Counted from the first letter of the stretch, positions 48,301 to 56,401 are shown. The stretch is DNA of 64,000 nt from Curvibacter microcysteis (GCF_028649435.1 NZ_JAQSIN010000001.1), one strand, 5' to 3'. Numbers and translations: made by a program. Notes: generated by a model not told the origin, from the sequence alone.

Positions 48301-51216
48301 GGCCAGTCGGGGCTGTGGAGCTATGCCATCTCCGGCGACCTGCCCATCGTGCTGGTGCAAATTGGCGATGTGGCCCACATCGAGCTGGTGCGCCAGATGG
48401 TGCAGGCCCATGCGTACTGGCGGCTCAAGGGCTTGTCGGTGGACCTGGTGATCTGGAACGAGGACCATGCTGGCTACCGCCAACAACTGCAGGAACAGAT
48501 CCTGGGCCTGATCGCCTCGGGCGTGGAAGCCAACCTGGCCGAGAAGCCGGGCGGCATCTTTGTGCGCTTGGCCGAGCAGATTCCGGTGGAGGACCGCCAC
48601 CTGTTCCTCAGCGTGGCGCGGGTGGTCTTGTCCGACGCCCAGGGCTCGCTGAGCCAACAGGTCCAGCCGCCCAGTTTTCAAGACCAGCGCCGGGCCACGG
48701 GCTCGCGCTTGCTGGCCCACAGCCCGGCGCCAGGGCGCTATCCGGCGTCCAGTGTGGCGCGGGTGAAGGGGCTCTTGTTTGGCAATGGCCTGGGCGGCTT
48801 CGCCCCGGACGGGCGGGCGTACGTGATTCAAGTCAGTGGCGCGCAGGTCACCCCGGCGCCCTGGGTCAATGTGCTGGCCAACGCCCAGTTTGGCACCGTG
48901 CTGTCGGAAAGCGGCAGTGCCTACACCTGGTTCCAGAACGCGCATGAGTTCCGCTTGAGCCCCTGGGGCAATGACCCTGTCAGCGATGGCGGCGGCGAGG
49001 CCCTGTACCTGCGCGACGAAGACAGCGGCTGCTACTGGTCCCCCACACCGTTGCCTTGCGGTGGACCGGGCCTCAGCGTGGTGCGCCACGGCTTTGGCAC
49101 GACCACCTTCGAGCACGAGGAGCAGGGCGTGCACAGCCTGCTGAGCGTGCACATCGACCCGCTGCACGCGCTCAAGTGCTCGGTGCTCACCGTGCACAAC
49201 CGCAGCCCCCAACGCCGGCGCCTGTCGGCCACCGGCTATGTGGAATGGGTGCTGGGCGACCTGCCCGCCAAGACCGGCTTGCATGTGGTCACCGTGCACG
49301 ACGCGCCCACCGGTGCCCTGTGGGCCCACAACGCCTACAGTGCCGACTTTCAACATGTGGCGGCCTTTTTTGATGCGGGGGAGGCCAGCACCCTGGACGG
49401 CGTGAGCTTCACGGGTGACCGCACGGAGTTTTTGGGTCGCCAGGGCTCGTGGCGGCGCCCGGCCGCGATGAGCCGGCTGCGCCTGTCGATGCGGGTGGGC
49501 GCCGGCCTGGACCCCTGCGCTGCGCTGCGCGTGCCTTTTGAGTTGGGACCGGACGAGCAGCGGCAATTTGTGTTCCGCCTCGGCGCGGTCGACCACCAGG
49601 CCGCGCTGGACAGTGGCGAAGCCCGTGTGCCCCCACTGCCGCGCAGCCGCGCCGAGGTAGCGGCTTCAGAGCAATCCGTGCAGGCCTATTGGGCGCAGAC
49701 CTTGGGTAGCGTGCAGGTGCAAACGCCGGACCTGGCCTTGAACCTGTTGCTCAACGGCTGGCTGCTGTACCAAACCCTGTCGTGCCGCTTGTGGGCGCGC
49801 AGCGGCTTATACCAGTCGGGTGGCGCGTTCGGCTTTCGCGACCAATTGCAGGACAGCATGGCCTTGGTCTATGCCGAGCCCGGCTTGGCGCGGGCGCAGC
49901 TGCTGCTGGCGGCGGGCCGCCAGTTCCAGGAAGGCGATGTGCAGCACTGGTGGCACCCGCCCAGCGGGCGGGGCGTGCGCACCCAGTGCTCGGACGACTT
50001 TTTGTGGTTGCCCCAGGCGGTCAGCCACTATGTGTCGGTGACCGGGGACCGCGCGGTGTTGGACGAGGTCTTGCCCTTTTTGACGGCGCGCCCCGTCAAC
50101 CCGGAGGACGACTCCTATTACGACTTGCCCCAGCTCTCGGGCGAGGCGGGCACCTTGTACGAGCACTGCTGCCGGGCCCTGCAGCGCGGCTGGCGCCTGG
50201 GCACGCATGGCCTGCCCCTGATGGGCTCGGGCGACTGGAACGATGGCATGAACTTGGTGGGCCTGGGCGGGCGGGGCGAGAGCGTCTGGCTGGCCTTCTT
50301 CATGATCGACACCTTGAACCGCTTTGCCCTGCTGGCCGCCGACCGGGGTGACGAGGCCTGGCGCGTGCAGTGCCTGACCCAGGCGCACGCCCTGGCGCGC
50401 CACGCGGAGCAAAGCGGCTGGGACGGCGCCTGGTACCGCCGGGCTTACTTTGACGATGGCAGCCCCTTGGGCTCGGCCAGCAACACCGAGTGCCAGATCG
50501 ACAGCATTTCGCAAAGCTGGTCGGTGCTCTCCGGTGCGGGCGACCCGCAACGGGCGCGCCAGGCCATGCAGTCCATGGCGGCGCGGCTGATCAACCACGA
50601 GTACGCCTACGTGGCCTTGCTGGACCCGCCGTTTGACCACTCGGTGCTCAAGCCGGGCTACATCCAGGGCTACCTGCCCGGTGTGCGTGAAAACGGGGGG
50701 CAGTACACCCACGCCGCGATCTGGGCGGCCATGGCTTTTGCCCAGTTGGGCGAGGCCACCCAGGCGTGGCAGGTGTTTGACCTGATCAACCCGGTGCGCC
50801 ATGCCGACAGCCCCGAGGCGGTGGCCCGCTACCAGGTCGAGCCCTATGTGATGGCGGCCGATGTGTACGGCGTGGCTCCGCATCAGGGGCGGGGTGGCTG
50901 GACTTGGTACACCGGCTCAGCGGGCTGGATGCTGCGCTTGATTCTGGAGTCCTTGCTGGGCTGGCGCCTGCGCGCAGGCACCCTGAGCCTGGCCCCTTGC
51001 CTGCGGCCGGACTGGGAGGGCTTCAGCCTGAGCTACCGCCATGGCCAGGTGGCGTTGCAGGTGACCGTGCGCCGCGCCCCCGCTGGGGCCGCCAGCCGCC
51101 TGGGTCTGGACGGCGTCTGGTTGAGCGGCCTGAGCGTTGACCTGCCCGAGGACGGGCAAGTCCATGAACTGGTGCTGGAGTGGGCGCCACCGGTGCCGGT
51201 CTTCCCCAGGGCCTGA
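42370..51216 (+). CDS. ndvB: Cyclic beta-1,2-glucan synthase (NdvB/ChvB type)
   Basis: 2948 residues, the usual giant size for this family. In order: a helical N-region; a membrane pair (about 440-500); a GT84 domain with ITLDTDTLLPRD (about 647), HDLLEGCYARAG and the QxxRW-like RRQRWIRGDW (about 797); more membrane helices (about 845-1020); a glucoamylase-like domain (about 1045-1430, SPTNIGLSLLANLAAYDFGYL); repeated glucan-binding/beta-sandwich regions; and a C-terminal GH94 phosphorylase domain with the catalytic GSGDWNDGMN (about 2619). It synthesises and cyclises osmoregulated periplasmic glucan. Its own shared-operator promoter lies upstream. An alternative start would add 25 residues. 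Confidence 0.95.
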   Translation: MIPEPSLFLSLRTRLWGRWAARRSAFAAAQAQAAFEPPLQAELFNGEQMERHGHTLALRHQAILQAGPDRLLARLSDNEQVLRDTYAELRHSVTARRPVVPAGEWLLDNFYLIEDQIRTARLHFSKGYSRALPLLADGPSKGYPRVYDIALEAISHGDGRLDLDSLHRLMQAYQSVDLLRLGELWAIPIMLRLAMIENLRRVGARIAQGMAERTRAALWADQMSAVAQSDPKGLILVVADMARSDPPLANAFVAELVRRLRGQGAPLTMPLSWIEQRLAEAGLSTDEVVQAETQHQAASQLSISNSIASLRVLDATDWREFVEAMSAVEHKLREDPGGVYGRMDFATRDRYRHAVERLAREAGRPEIELARQAVQLACQAHQQALLLGPPGPGHAAPDPRLAHVGHYLIGLGRPALQPVPRGLARALQPFKRRPLGLYLGAVTLLTAAMVAHMLVGTALAQGAWWWALLSLLLLTLGCSQLALSIVNWMLTLWATPQRLPRMDCAQGLPESARTLVVVPALLSTPESADRLVDALELRFLGNQDPQLFYGLLTDFADAPEAVKPGDAPTLARLQRGLEALNQRYGTATQQPFYGFHRPRLWNPREGCWMGLERKRGKLAALNQLLLTGVSEPFAWLLGDLQALRQVRYVITLDTDTLLPRDSARRLVCTLAHPLNQAVYDPQAQRVTQGYAILQPRMAATLPSTNRSRYARLFGGDQGVDPYTGAASDVYQDVFQEGSYIGKGIYDLAVFEQALAGRFPDDRILSHDLLEGCYARAGLVSDVILYEDTPALYASDVQRRQRWIRGDWQIAAWLLPRVPMEGGRRGRNPLSRLSQWKLLDNLRRSLVAPALLGLLALGWVALPQAWGWTLGVLGILFFPALAAAAVQAVRKPGESLPGQHARLMAETLGRKLWQGLFTLACLPIEAAYSLDAVLRTLWRLRWSHRHLLVWQASGEVASPANSAHPAWAVWRERLAWWPAPAWALLWLVLLAGLQRPALWTAAPLLALWALAPVLERWLSRAPSDFTPALSAEQRQYLGRLARRTWHFFETFVTREHHHLPPDNYQEQPQAVLAHRTSPTNIGLSLLANLAAYDFGYLGQGGLIERTRLTLDTLETLPRYQGHFYNWYDTLSLAPLAPLYVSAVDSGNLAGHLLTLRSGLLGLAAEPVLSARTLAGLADTVDLLQAQGLALTSLPLHQAWQALQAQMQAATDAAPALPSELWLCLGRLEQGARHLAQLAAALPPRPVAEGAPPAATEFGHWAGVLAEQAGALQAELLYCLPWVAWPEASVPQRLLPMPTGLQLAGWDALFPPERPRDLLAPPPTAPTSPFSGLSALVALASQRARTRQAECLALAARVQALADMHWAFLDHPARHLLAIGYNVDQRRLDESSYDLLASEARLATFIAVAQGRLPQENWFALGRLLTSAGGPPILLSWSGSMFEYLMPQLVMPQYASSLLDQTCHSAVQRQIDYGQRRGVPWGISESGYNAVDVALNYQYRAFGVPGTGLKRGLGEDLVIAPYASALALMVMPVAACQNLQRLEADGLGTRYGLYEAVDYTASRLPRGKKSVTVQSFMAHHQGMSLLALDHALLNQPMQQRFLADPVLRAAVLLLHERIPNPTRLQHEKAGPLELRALSVGPEMPLRIITQPDTQAPQVQLLSNGRYHVMLTHSGAGYSRWKDLAVTRWREDPTRDPWGQFCYLRDVASQQFWSVGHLPTRRDTANYQAIFSAGRAEFRRRDEGYDTHAEIAVSPEDDIELRRLHITNTARVRRVLEVTSYAEVVLAPAGADNLHPAFSKLFVQTEIVADKQALLCQRRPRTDSEPVVFLLHLMAVHGGSGSEVSFETDRSRFIGRTRDLAAPLAMTDTVQLSGTQGAVLDPIVAIRHRITLEPQQSVTLDMVTGVAERREQALALIDKYRDKHLADRVFDLAWTHNWVTLQQINASETDAQLYGRLAGPVLYAQPALRAPAAVLQRNRRGQSGLWSYAISGDLPIVLVQIGDVAHIELVRQMVQAHAYWRLKGLSVDLVIWNEDHAGYRQQLQEQILGLIASGVEANLAEKPGGIFVRLAEQIPVEDRHLFLSVARVVLSDAQGSLSQQVQPPSFQDQRRATGSRLLAHSPAPGRYPASSVARVKGLLFGNGLGGFAPDGRAYVIQVSGAQVTPAPWVNVLANAQFGTVLSESGSAYTWFQNAHEFRLSPWGNDPVSDGGGEALYLRDEDSGCYWSPTPLPCGGPGLSVVRHGFGTTTFEHEEQGVHSLLSVHIDPLHALKCSVLTVHNRSPQRRRLSATGYVEWVLGDLPAKTGLHVVTVHDAPTGALWAHNAYSADFQHVAAFFDAGEASTLDGVSFTGDRTEFLGRQGSWRRPAAMSRLRLSMRVGAGLDPCAALRVPFELGPDEQRQFVFRLGAVDHQAALDSGEARVPPLPRSRAEVAASEQSVQAYWAQTLGSVQVQTPDLALNLLLNGWLLYQTLSCRLWARSGLYQSGGAFGFRDQLQDSMALVYAEPGLARAQLLLAAGRQFQEGDVQHWWHPPSGRGVRTQCSDDFLWLPQAVSHYVSVTGDRAVLDEVLPFLTARPVNPEDDSYYDLPQLSGEAGTLYEHCCRALQRGWRLGTHGLPLMGSGDWNDGMNLVGLGGRGESVWLAFFMIDTLNRFALLAADRGDEAWRVQCLTQAHALARHAEQSGWDGAWYRRAYFDDGSPLGSASNTECQIDSISQSWSVLSGAGDPQRARQAMQSMAARLINHEYAYVALLDPPFDHSVLKPGYIQGYLPGVRENGGQYTHAAIWAAMAFAQLGEATQAWQVFDLINPVRHADSPEAVARYQVEPYVMAADVYGVAPHQGRGGWTWYTGSAGWMLRLILESLLGWRLRAGTLSLAPCLRPDWEGFSLSYRHGQVALQVTVRRAPAGAASRLGLDGVWLSGLSVDLPEDGQVHELVLEWAPPVPVFPRA

Positions 51217-51257
51217 CGGCTGGCAGGCTCCTCTAGCGGAAGCTGGTTCAGCGGGCC

Positions 51258-51443
51258 TCAGAGGGGGCCTAGCCAGCAGCCCAGGTAGCGCAGGTAGCGG
51301 GTTTCGCAATGGGGGCAGTCGAGGTGGCGGCTCAGGGGCAGCCAGCGCATCCAGCTGCGGCGGCGGATGCGTTCCACCGGGTGTTGGCAGTGGGGGCAGC
51401 GCAGGGCGGTGCTGCTGGGGTTGCGGGAGCTCAGAGTGCTCAT
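51258..51443 (-). CDS. Small double-CxxC zinc-ribbon protein
   Basis: 61 residues: CPHC at about 16-19 and CPHC at about 43-46, joined by a basic stretch (RIRRRSWMRWLPLSRHL). The spacing fits one zinc ribbon. Trp/Leu residues after the second pair (RYLRYLGCWLGPL) suggest a membrane-surface helix. Function unknown. It is convergent with the glucan synthase gene. Confidence 0.6.
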   Translation of the reverse strand: MSTLSSRNPSSTALRCPHCQHPVERIRRRSWMRWLPLSRHLDCPHCETRYLRYLGCWLGPL

Positions 51444-51769
51444 GGTTCACCATTTCGGCAGAGGACAACAAAAGGCGCCGGCCCAGGGCGGCGGCGGAGG
51501 TCGGGACCCCAGCGGCGGGGTGACCGGCCGGTGGGGCGCTCTTTTGTCTCTGAGGTGTTTTTTTGGGGGGGCTTGAGCGCCCCCATGATGCGCTTGTTTG
51601 TTTTGGCGTTGTGTGTGTTGGCGCACACAGGGGGGCGCCAAGGGGGTGGCAAGATCGGGTTTTCCACCACCGTTGGTTTGATTTAATCGACCGTCAGGCC
51701 CCTGTCCCTGCGGCAAAATGGGGCCAGCGCCACCGGCCTTCGGGGCTCACCACCAGCAGAAAGCCCTCT
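51444..51769. other. Intergenic region before the response regulator
   Basis: No gene is seen. It holds a T-run (51559-51565) next to a GC hairpin (GGGGGGGC/GCGCCCCC near 51566-51585) and a T-rich stretch (51590-51690), probably the promoter of the response-regulator gene. I see no copy of the shared operator. Confidence 0.45.
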
Positions 51770-52144
51770 GTGTCCAAACTTGTTTTGACCGTCGATGACC
51801 ACGAAGACATTCGCAAGCTCATCCGCCTCACGCTGGAGTTTCAGGACTACGACGTCATCGAGGCCTGCAATGGCGAGGAGGGCCTGGCTCTGGCCCGGAT
51901 GCGCCGACCGGACCTGGTCTTGCTCGACGTGCTCATGCCCGGCATGAGCGGCCTGGAAGTGAGCCGGGCCATGGCGGAAGACCCCGAGTTGAGCAGCATC
52001 CCGGTGGTCATGTTGTCGGCGCTGGAGCAGAACACCGACGTCAGTGCCGGCTACGCCGCCGGGGCCCGCGCCTACCTGGGCAAGCCCTTCAGCCCGTCGG
52101 ATTTGGTCGATGTGATCGAGTGCCTGATCGGCGATCAGGACTGA
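51770..52144 (+). CDS. Single-domain response regulator
   Basis: 124 residues from a GTG start. It is a receiver domain only: acidic pocket VDDHED, phosphoacceptor Asp in LVLLDVLMPGMSG, Thr/Ser switch in VVMLSALEQ and Lys in LGKPFSPSD. There is no output domain, so it works as a CheY-like or phosphorelay protein. No histidine kinase is in the window. The longer in-frame ORF upstream runs through T-rich non-coding DNA. Confidence 0.9.
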   Translation: MSKLVLTVDDHEDIRKLIRLTLEFQDYDVIEACNGEEGLALARMRRPDLVLLDVLMPGMSGLEVSRAMAEDPELSSIPVVMLSALEQNTDVSAGYAAGARAYLGKPFSPSDLVDVIECLIGDQD

Positions 52145-52186
52145 CCGCCCCGCCGGCCCTGGCCGGGCGGGGGCGCTCTCGAGGTT

Positions 52187-52615
52187 TTATTGGCGGCAGC
52201 GCAGTTGGCGCAAGGCGGCCTCACGCACCAGGTAGTCGCCAGGCAAGGCCCATTTGTCCGGGTTGGCGCGGACGTGGTCCACCACGAGGTCGTAGATCTG
52301 GGCCGATTCAAATTGGGGCGGCAGGCACAAGATGTCGCGCGCGGCCAGGGTGGCGTCCCAGACGCCCATTACATAACCCATGAACATCTGCACGTCGCGG
52401 CTGTCTTTGCTGCTTTGCAAGCCTTGGCGACGGCGCTCGAAGGCCTCGCCCCAGCGATGGAGCTCATGCCCGTCAATGAACTGGGCTTGGGCCTGGGGCG
52501 TGCTCAGGCTGGCCGCCAGGCAGCAGGCCATGGCCCAGCGGGACCAGGGCGATGGACACCGGCCAGGTCGGAAGGGGGCACGGGGGGCCGGGGCAAGCGC
52601 AGTGGGTGCGGCCAT
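52187..52615 (-). CDS. Rap1a/Tai-like small secreted protein
   Basis: 142 residues if it starts at MAAPTALAPAP; an alternative start at 52531 gives a shorter signal peptide (MACCLAASLSTPQAQAQ). The mature part has GHELHRWGEAFERRRQG, MFMGYVMGVWDATLAARDILCLPP and RANPDKW, and ends in LRCRQ. This is the Rap1a/Tai pattern, a fold first known from type VI secretion immunity proteins but also widespread as orphan periplasmic proteins. There is no T6SS gene nearby, so immunity cannot be claimed. Confidence 0.7.
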   Translation of the reverse strand: MAAPTALAPAPRAPFRPGRCPSPWSRWAMACCLAASLSTPQAQAQFIDGHELHRWGEAFERRRQGLQSSKDSRDVQMFMGYVMGVWDATLAARDILCLPPQFESAQIYDLVVDHVRANPDKWALPGDYLVREAALRQLRCRQ

Positions 52616-52764
52616 GGGTGGGCAATCCAAGAAGTGGGCGGGGCGGTCGAAAAAGGGCTGACCCGCATTTTCTGGCAAATTGCCGTCCGTCAGAGAGGGC
52701 TGCGAAAAATCGTATTCCTGCGCGCCGGACGGGCTGCCCCGGGACTGCGCGTGGCCGGGGCATG

Positions 52765-52789
52765 AAAAAGCCCGCCAGGGGGCGGGCTT
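52765..52789 (-). terminator. Rho-independent terminator of the 27-residue peptide gene
   Basis: On the minus strand AAGCCCGCC pairs with GGCGGGCTT around a 4-base loop and is followed by TTT. It lies about 40 bases beyond the small gene's stop. Confidence 0.7.
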
Positions 52790-52829
52790 GGGGAATTGGG
52801 GGGCTGGGAGGCCTGCAGGGCCGGGAGGA

Positions 52830-52913
52830 TCAGCCTCGGCTGGGGTGGCGCTTGCGGTCGCGCTCGTCATGGGGCCAGGCGGTCAGGGGAGCGGGTTTGA
52901 GAAGCTGAGTCAT
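52830..52913 (-). CDS. 27-residue basic peptide
   Basis: A short gene encoding 27 residues: MTQLLKPAPLTAWPHD followed by ERDRKRHPSRG. It has a strong TGGAG ribosome site 7-8 bases before the ATG and an intrinsic terminator after the stop. Both signals make real expression likely despite the length. It is basic and soluble, with no known family. It is downstream of the ABC-2 operon on the same strand, with a 65-base gap. Confidence 0.55.
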   Translation of the reverse strand: MTQLLKPAPLTAWPHDERDRKRHPSRG

Positions 52914-52977
52914 GAAAAATCTCCAGGAATGCACCCACAACGAAGCGCGCAGGCACTTGGATGACAGGGGCTGTGAA

Positions 52978-54180
52978 TTATTTTGAGCGGCTGGCTGGGG
53001 CTGCCTCTGGCGCTGGCGGGCGGGTGTGCCGACCCAAGCCGGGCAGGGCGGCCGCAGCCGCCAGGCCCAGGCCCAGCAGGGCGCCCAAGGCGGGTGCCAC
53101 GTCCTGCCACGAGGCGCCCATCTGGTTGAGGTGCAGCGAGGCCTGGATACCCGCCGTGCTGGGCAGCAGCCAGCGCAGGGCTTGCAGCGGGGCGGGCAAG
53201 GCCTCGACCGGCCACGAAAAGCCTGACAGAAAGGCCATGGGCAAGGCCGTGAACAGCAGCACCTGCAGGGCCCGTTCCCGGTCCCGCAACAAGCCGCCCA
53301 GCAGCAGGCCGCAGGCACAGACACAAGGAACGTAGAGGCCCAGCAGCAGCAAACCGCCCCAGGGGTTCTGCCCGCGCGGGTAGTCCTGCAGCCACCACAT
53401 CCAACCGAGGTAGAACAGGCCCGTCATCCAGCCCAAGCCCGACACGCCCAGCAAACGCCCGGCCCAGGCACTGACACTGGCGTGCAGCCGACCGGCTTCG
53501 GCCCAGGTGCCCGCCAGCAGGGCCACGCCCATGAGCAAGGTCTGTTGCAAGATCAACAAGGCCACCGCGGGCACCACATAGCTGCCATAGCCCTCGGTGG
53601 GGTTGAACAAGGCCACCGACTGCAAGCCCAGCGGGCTGCGACTTTGTTGGGCCAGGGCCGCACTTTGGCCGCCAGCTTGCAAGCGGCGGATTTCGATGCC
53701 GGCCGACACCGTGCCGATGGCCTCGGAGAAGCCGTAGAGCACCGCCTTGTTGAGCAAGGCGTAGGCGCCGTTGCCCTCGACCGGGATCACCACGGCCGCG
53801 CCGCGCACCACATCGCGTTTGAGATCAGCGGGCAAGGTGGCGATGCCCTGGACCTCACCGCGCCACAAGGCCTGTTGGGCCGCCTCGGCGTCGCCAGTGA
53901 CCAGTTGCACATCCAGGCGTGGGCTGGCCTGGGCGTAGCGGATGATTTGGCGGCTCAGGCTGCTGTGCTCCAGGTCGACCACCGCCACGGGCACCCGGGT
54001 CACGGCTTGTTCGCTGTAGGGCCAGGGGTAGAAGAACGCATAAATCAGGGGGGCGGCCAGAAGCAGCAGCCAGACCCCCGGGTCGCCCAGCACGGCGCGC
54101 CAGGTGGCGCGCAGCGCGCCGAGGAAATCAGCTTGTTCCGAGGGGGCTTGCGGCAAGGGGGCGGTGGCGTGATCGCTCAT
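52978..54180 (-). CDS. ABC-2 type membrane exporter subunit (YhhJ/YbhR-like), second copy
   Basis: 400 residues. One N-terminal membrane helix is followed by a large periplasmic domain (about 65-200, with VVDLEHSSLSRQIIRYAQASPRLDV), then five membrane helices, including LFTALPMAFLSGFSWPVEALP. This is the ABC2_membrane_3 layout. It overlaps the preceding permease gene by ATGA. Together with the other permease, an HlyD-type adaptor and a TolC-type channel it should form a tripartite exporter, but no ATPase gene accompanies it. Confidence 0.9.
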   Translation of the reverse strand: MSDHATAPLPQAPSEQADFLGALRATWRAVLGDPGVWLLLLAAPLIYAFFYPWPYSEQAVTRVPVAVVDLEHSSLSRQIIRYAQASPRLDVQLVTGDAEAAQQALWRGEVQGIATLPADLKRDVVRGAAVVIPVEGNGAYALLNKAVLYGFSEAIGTVSAGIEIRRLQAGGQSAALAQQSRSPLGLQSVALFNPTEGYGSYVVPAVALLILQQTLLMGVALLAGTWAEAGRLHASVSAWAGRLLGVSGLGWMTGLFYLGWMWWLQDYPRGQNPWGGLLLLGLYVPCVCACGLLLGGLLRDRERALQVLLFTALPMAFLSGFSWPVEALPAPLQALRWLLPSTAGIQASLHLNQMGASWQDVAPALGALLGLGLAAAAALPGLGRHTRPPAPEAAPASRSK

Positions 54181-55391
54181 CGGGCCCCCCAACGCTCGGG
54201 TTGAGCGGCGACTCGGCGCAGGAGCGCAGCCGCCCCCGCCGCCATCAGCAGGCTGATCAGCAACATCCACAGCGGCGCGGGCGCACTCAGGGCCCAGGGG
54301 GCGCCCAGGTGCAGCTGCTCGGTCTGGGTGCGGATGTAGTGCGTGTAGGGCAGGCACTGAGCCCAGACTTGGGCCAGCGGTGGCATGGCCAGCAAGGGAA
54401 AGCCCACCCCGCTGAAGGCAAAGGCCGGGGCCGTGATGAAGCCGGTGGCGGACAGGGCGGTGCGCAAGGAGCGCGTGGCCAGCGCGGCCAGCGCGCCCAT
54501 CAGCAAGGACAGGCCCAAGAACACTTCCAAGGCGAACAAGCTGCCCAGCAGCGATCCTGGCACGGACCAGCCCCGGCCCGCGGTCAGACCCAGCCAGGTG
54601 ACGGCGGCCAACAGGCCCAGGCTCAGCGCGGGCCAGGCCAGCTTGCCCAGCAGCGCGGCCAGCGCTTGTGCCCAGGAGCTGCCCGCCGGCAGCCAGTCGC
54701 CCACACTGCGGTCGCGCAGTTCGCGCCCCACCCCCCAGGCCCCCGCCGTCATGGCCAGGATGTGCAGCAGGGCGGGGATCAAGGCCGCCGCCAAGTAGCG
54801 CTCGTAATCGAGTGAGGTGTTGAACAAGGTCAGGCCGCCCACCCGCAGGGGCTCCAGGTGGGCGCGCGCGGCTGGGCTGGTCTCGCCGCGCTTGGTGCGG
54901 CTGCTGAGTTCGATGCCCGCGCCCAGCGTGCCGACCACGGTGCGGACTTCTTTTTGGATCAGCCCCGAGTGGGTGCCCAACTGGGCGTTGTGCAGCAGGG
55001 TGAGCTGGGCGCGCTGCCCCCGTTTGATGTCGCGGCTCAGCGTGGGCGGGATCAGCAGCACCGCATGCACCTCGCCGCGCCGCAAGGCGCGCTCGACCTC
55101 GGCTTCGTTCTCGTACTGGGCGGCCAGCTGCAGGCCGGGAGCGGCATCCAGAAACCGGCTCACTTGACGCGACAGGGCCGAGTGGTCCTGGTCCAGCACG
55201 CCAATGGGCAAGGCGGTGGGCAGGCCGGCCGAAAAAATCCACCACAGCAGGCCCACGCCCAACAGGGGCACCCAGCTCAGCCAGGCCAGGTCCAGCGGTC
55301 GCTGGCGCAGCAGGGCGGCCTCGCGCCACCAGACCTGGGCGAAGCGGGCGCCGAAGCCCAGGGGCGCAGGCGCGGACACGGTGGCAGCCAT
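54177..55391 (-). CDS. ABC-2 type membrane exporter subunit (YhhJ/YbhS-like), first copy
   Basis: 404 residues from MAATVSAPAPLG; a TTG 12 bases upstream is an alternative start. It has the same layout as the next gene: an N-terminal helix, a periplasmic domain (GVLDQDHSALSRQVSRFLDAA, like VVDLEHSSLSRQ in its partner) and a C-terminal five-helix bundle with AFAFSGVGFPLLAMPP. The pair arose by duplication and would act as a heterodimer. The ATPase partner is missing from the operon. Confidence 0.9.
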   Translation of the reverse strand: MAATVSAPAPLGFGARFAQVWWREAALLRQRPLDLAWLSWVPLLGVGLLWWIFSAGLPTALPIGVLDQDHSALSRQVSRFLDAAPGLQLAAQYENEAEVERALRRGEVHAVLLIPPTLSRDIKRGQRAQLTLLHNAQLGTHSGLIQKEVRTVVGTLGAGIELSSRTKRGETSPAARAHLEPLRVGGLTLFNTSLDYERYLAAALIPALLHILAMTAGAWGVGRELRDRSVGDWLPAGSSWAQALAALLGKLAWPALSLGLLAAVTWLGLTAGRGWSVPGSLLGSLFALEVFLGLSLLMGALAALATRSLRTALSATGFITAPAFAFSGVGFPLLAMPPLAQVWAQCLPYTHYIRTQTEQLHLGAPWALSAPAPLWMLLISLLMAAGAAALLRRVAAQPERWGAR

Positions 55392-55414
55392 CGAGGCGGG
55401 CAAGGGCTGGGCCC

Positions 55415-56401
55415 TCAGTCCAGCAAGACGCTCATGCCGGGGCGGGCGCCGGGCAAGGGCTGCAGGGGACGGGCCCGCACTTCGAAGGTGCGGGCGTCAA
55501 AGCCAGCGCCCGATCGGGTGGCCCGCCAGGTGGCGAAGTCGGGCAGGGCGGCGCTGTAGTGCACTTTGAAGCGGGCGCGCCGTGTTTGGCCGTCGTCCCC
55601 GCGCAGCGCGGGCAGGCGGGCGTCGAATTCGCTGCCGATGGCAAATCGCTGCAGTTTGTCCTCGCGCACATTGAGCACCACCCAGAGGTCATTCAAGTCG
55701 ACCACGGTGACCACGGCCACGCCCTGGGGCGACAGCTCACCGACCTTGCCCAGCACTTTGGCCACTTCGCCGGCCACGGGGCTGCGCAGTTCGGTTTCGG
55801 CCTTGGCGGCCTGCACTTCGGCCACCACGCCTGCCACTTGGCGCGCCTGGGCCTGGGCGGCGGAGCGGTCTTCGCTGCGTGCGCCGGCACGCGCCATGTC
55901 GTATTGGGCGCGGGCGGCCAGGGCCGCGTCGCGCGAGGCCTTGAAGTTGGCCTCGGCCTCATCGCGCTTTTGCGCCGCCACCAGGCCGTCACTGGCCAGG
56001 TGGTCGACCCGCTGGAAGGAGATGGCGGCGAGGTCAGCCGCCGTCTGGGCGCGTTGCCAGTTCAGGCGTGCCATCTCGATCTCTTGCGGCCGCGCACCTT
56101 GTTCGGCCTTGCTGGCCACAGCCTGGGCGGCGTCGGACGCGGCCTGCGCCTGGCTCAGTTTGGCGTTGACCTCAGGGCTGTCCATGCGCATGAGCAGGCT
56201 GCCCGGCTTCACGGTGTCGCCTTCTTTGACGGCCATCTCGGCGATGCGGCCGGGCACCTTGGCAGCGACATCGGTTTCGCGGGCTTCGAGCTGACCCTGG
56301 AAGACGTCCGGCTGGGGCTGGGCGGCTTTCCAGTAGCCGTAGCCCAAGCCAGCCAGCAGCAGGGCCACCAAGGGGACGGTGAGGACAGTGGCTTTGTTCA
56401 T
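55415..56401 (-). CDS. HlyD-family membrane-fusion protein
   Basis: 328 residues. An N-terminal membrane anchor (VLTVPLVALLLAGLGYGYW), a lipoyl/biotinyl half (DVAAKVPGRIAEMAVKEGDTVKPGSLL), a long alpha-hairpin (about 85-210, Ala/Gln-rich) and the second lipoyl half (ELRSPVAGEVAKVLGKVGE) precede a beta-barrel domain. It links the inner-membrane subunits to the TolC-like channel. It is coupled to the TolC gene by an ATGA overlap and sits 23 bases before the ABC-2 genes. Confidence 0.92.
   Translation of the reverse strand: MNKATVLTVPLVALLLAGLGYGYWKAAQPQPDVFQGQLEARETDVAAKVPGRIAEMAVKEGDTVKPGSLLMRMDSPEVNAKLSQAQAASDAAQAVASKAEQGARPQEIEMARLNWQRAQTAADLAAISFQRVDHLASDGLVAAQKRDEAEANFKASRDAALAARAQYDMARAGARSEDRSAAQAQARQVAGVVAEVQAAKAETELRSPVAGEVAKVLGKVGELSPQGVAVVTVVDLNDLWVVLNVREDKLQRFAIGSEFDARLPALRGDDGQTRRARFKVHYSAALPDFATWRATRSGAGFDARTFEVRARPLQPLPGARPGMSVLLD

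Noticed and set aside
52187..52615. Type VI secretion immunity gene
   Set aside because: The Rap1a/Tai-like pattern is present, but no effector, VgrG, PAAR or other T6SS gene lies in the window. Orphan members are common.
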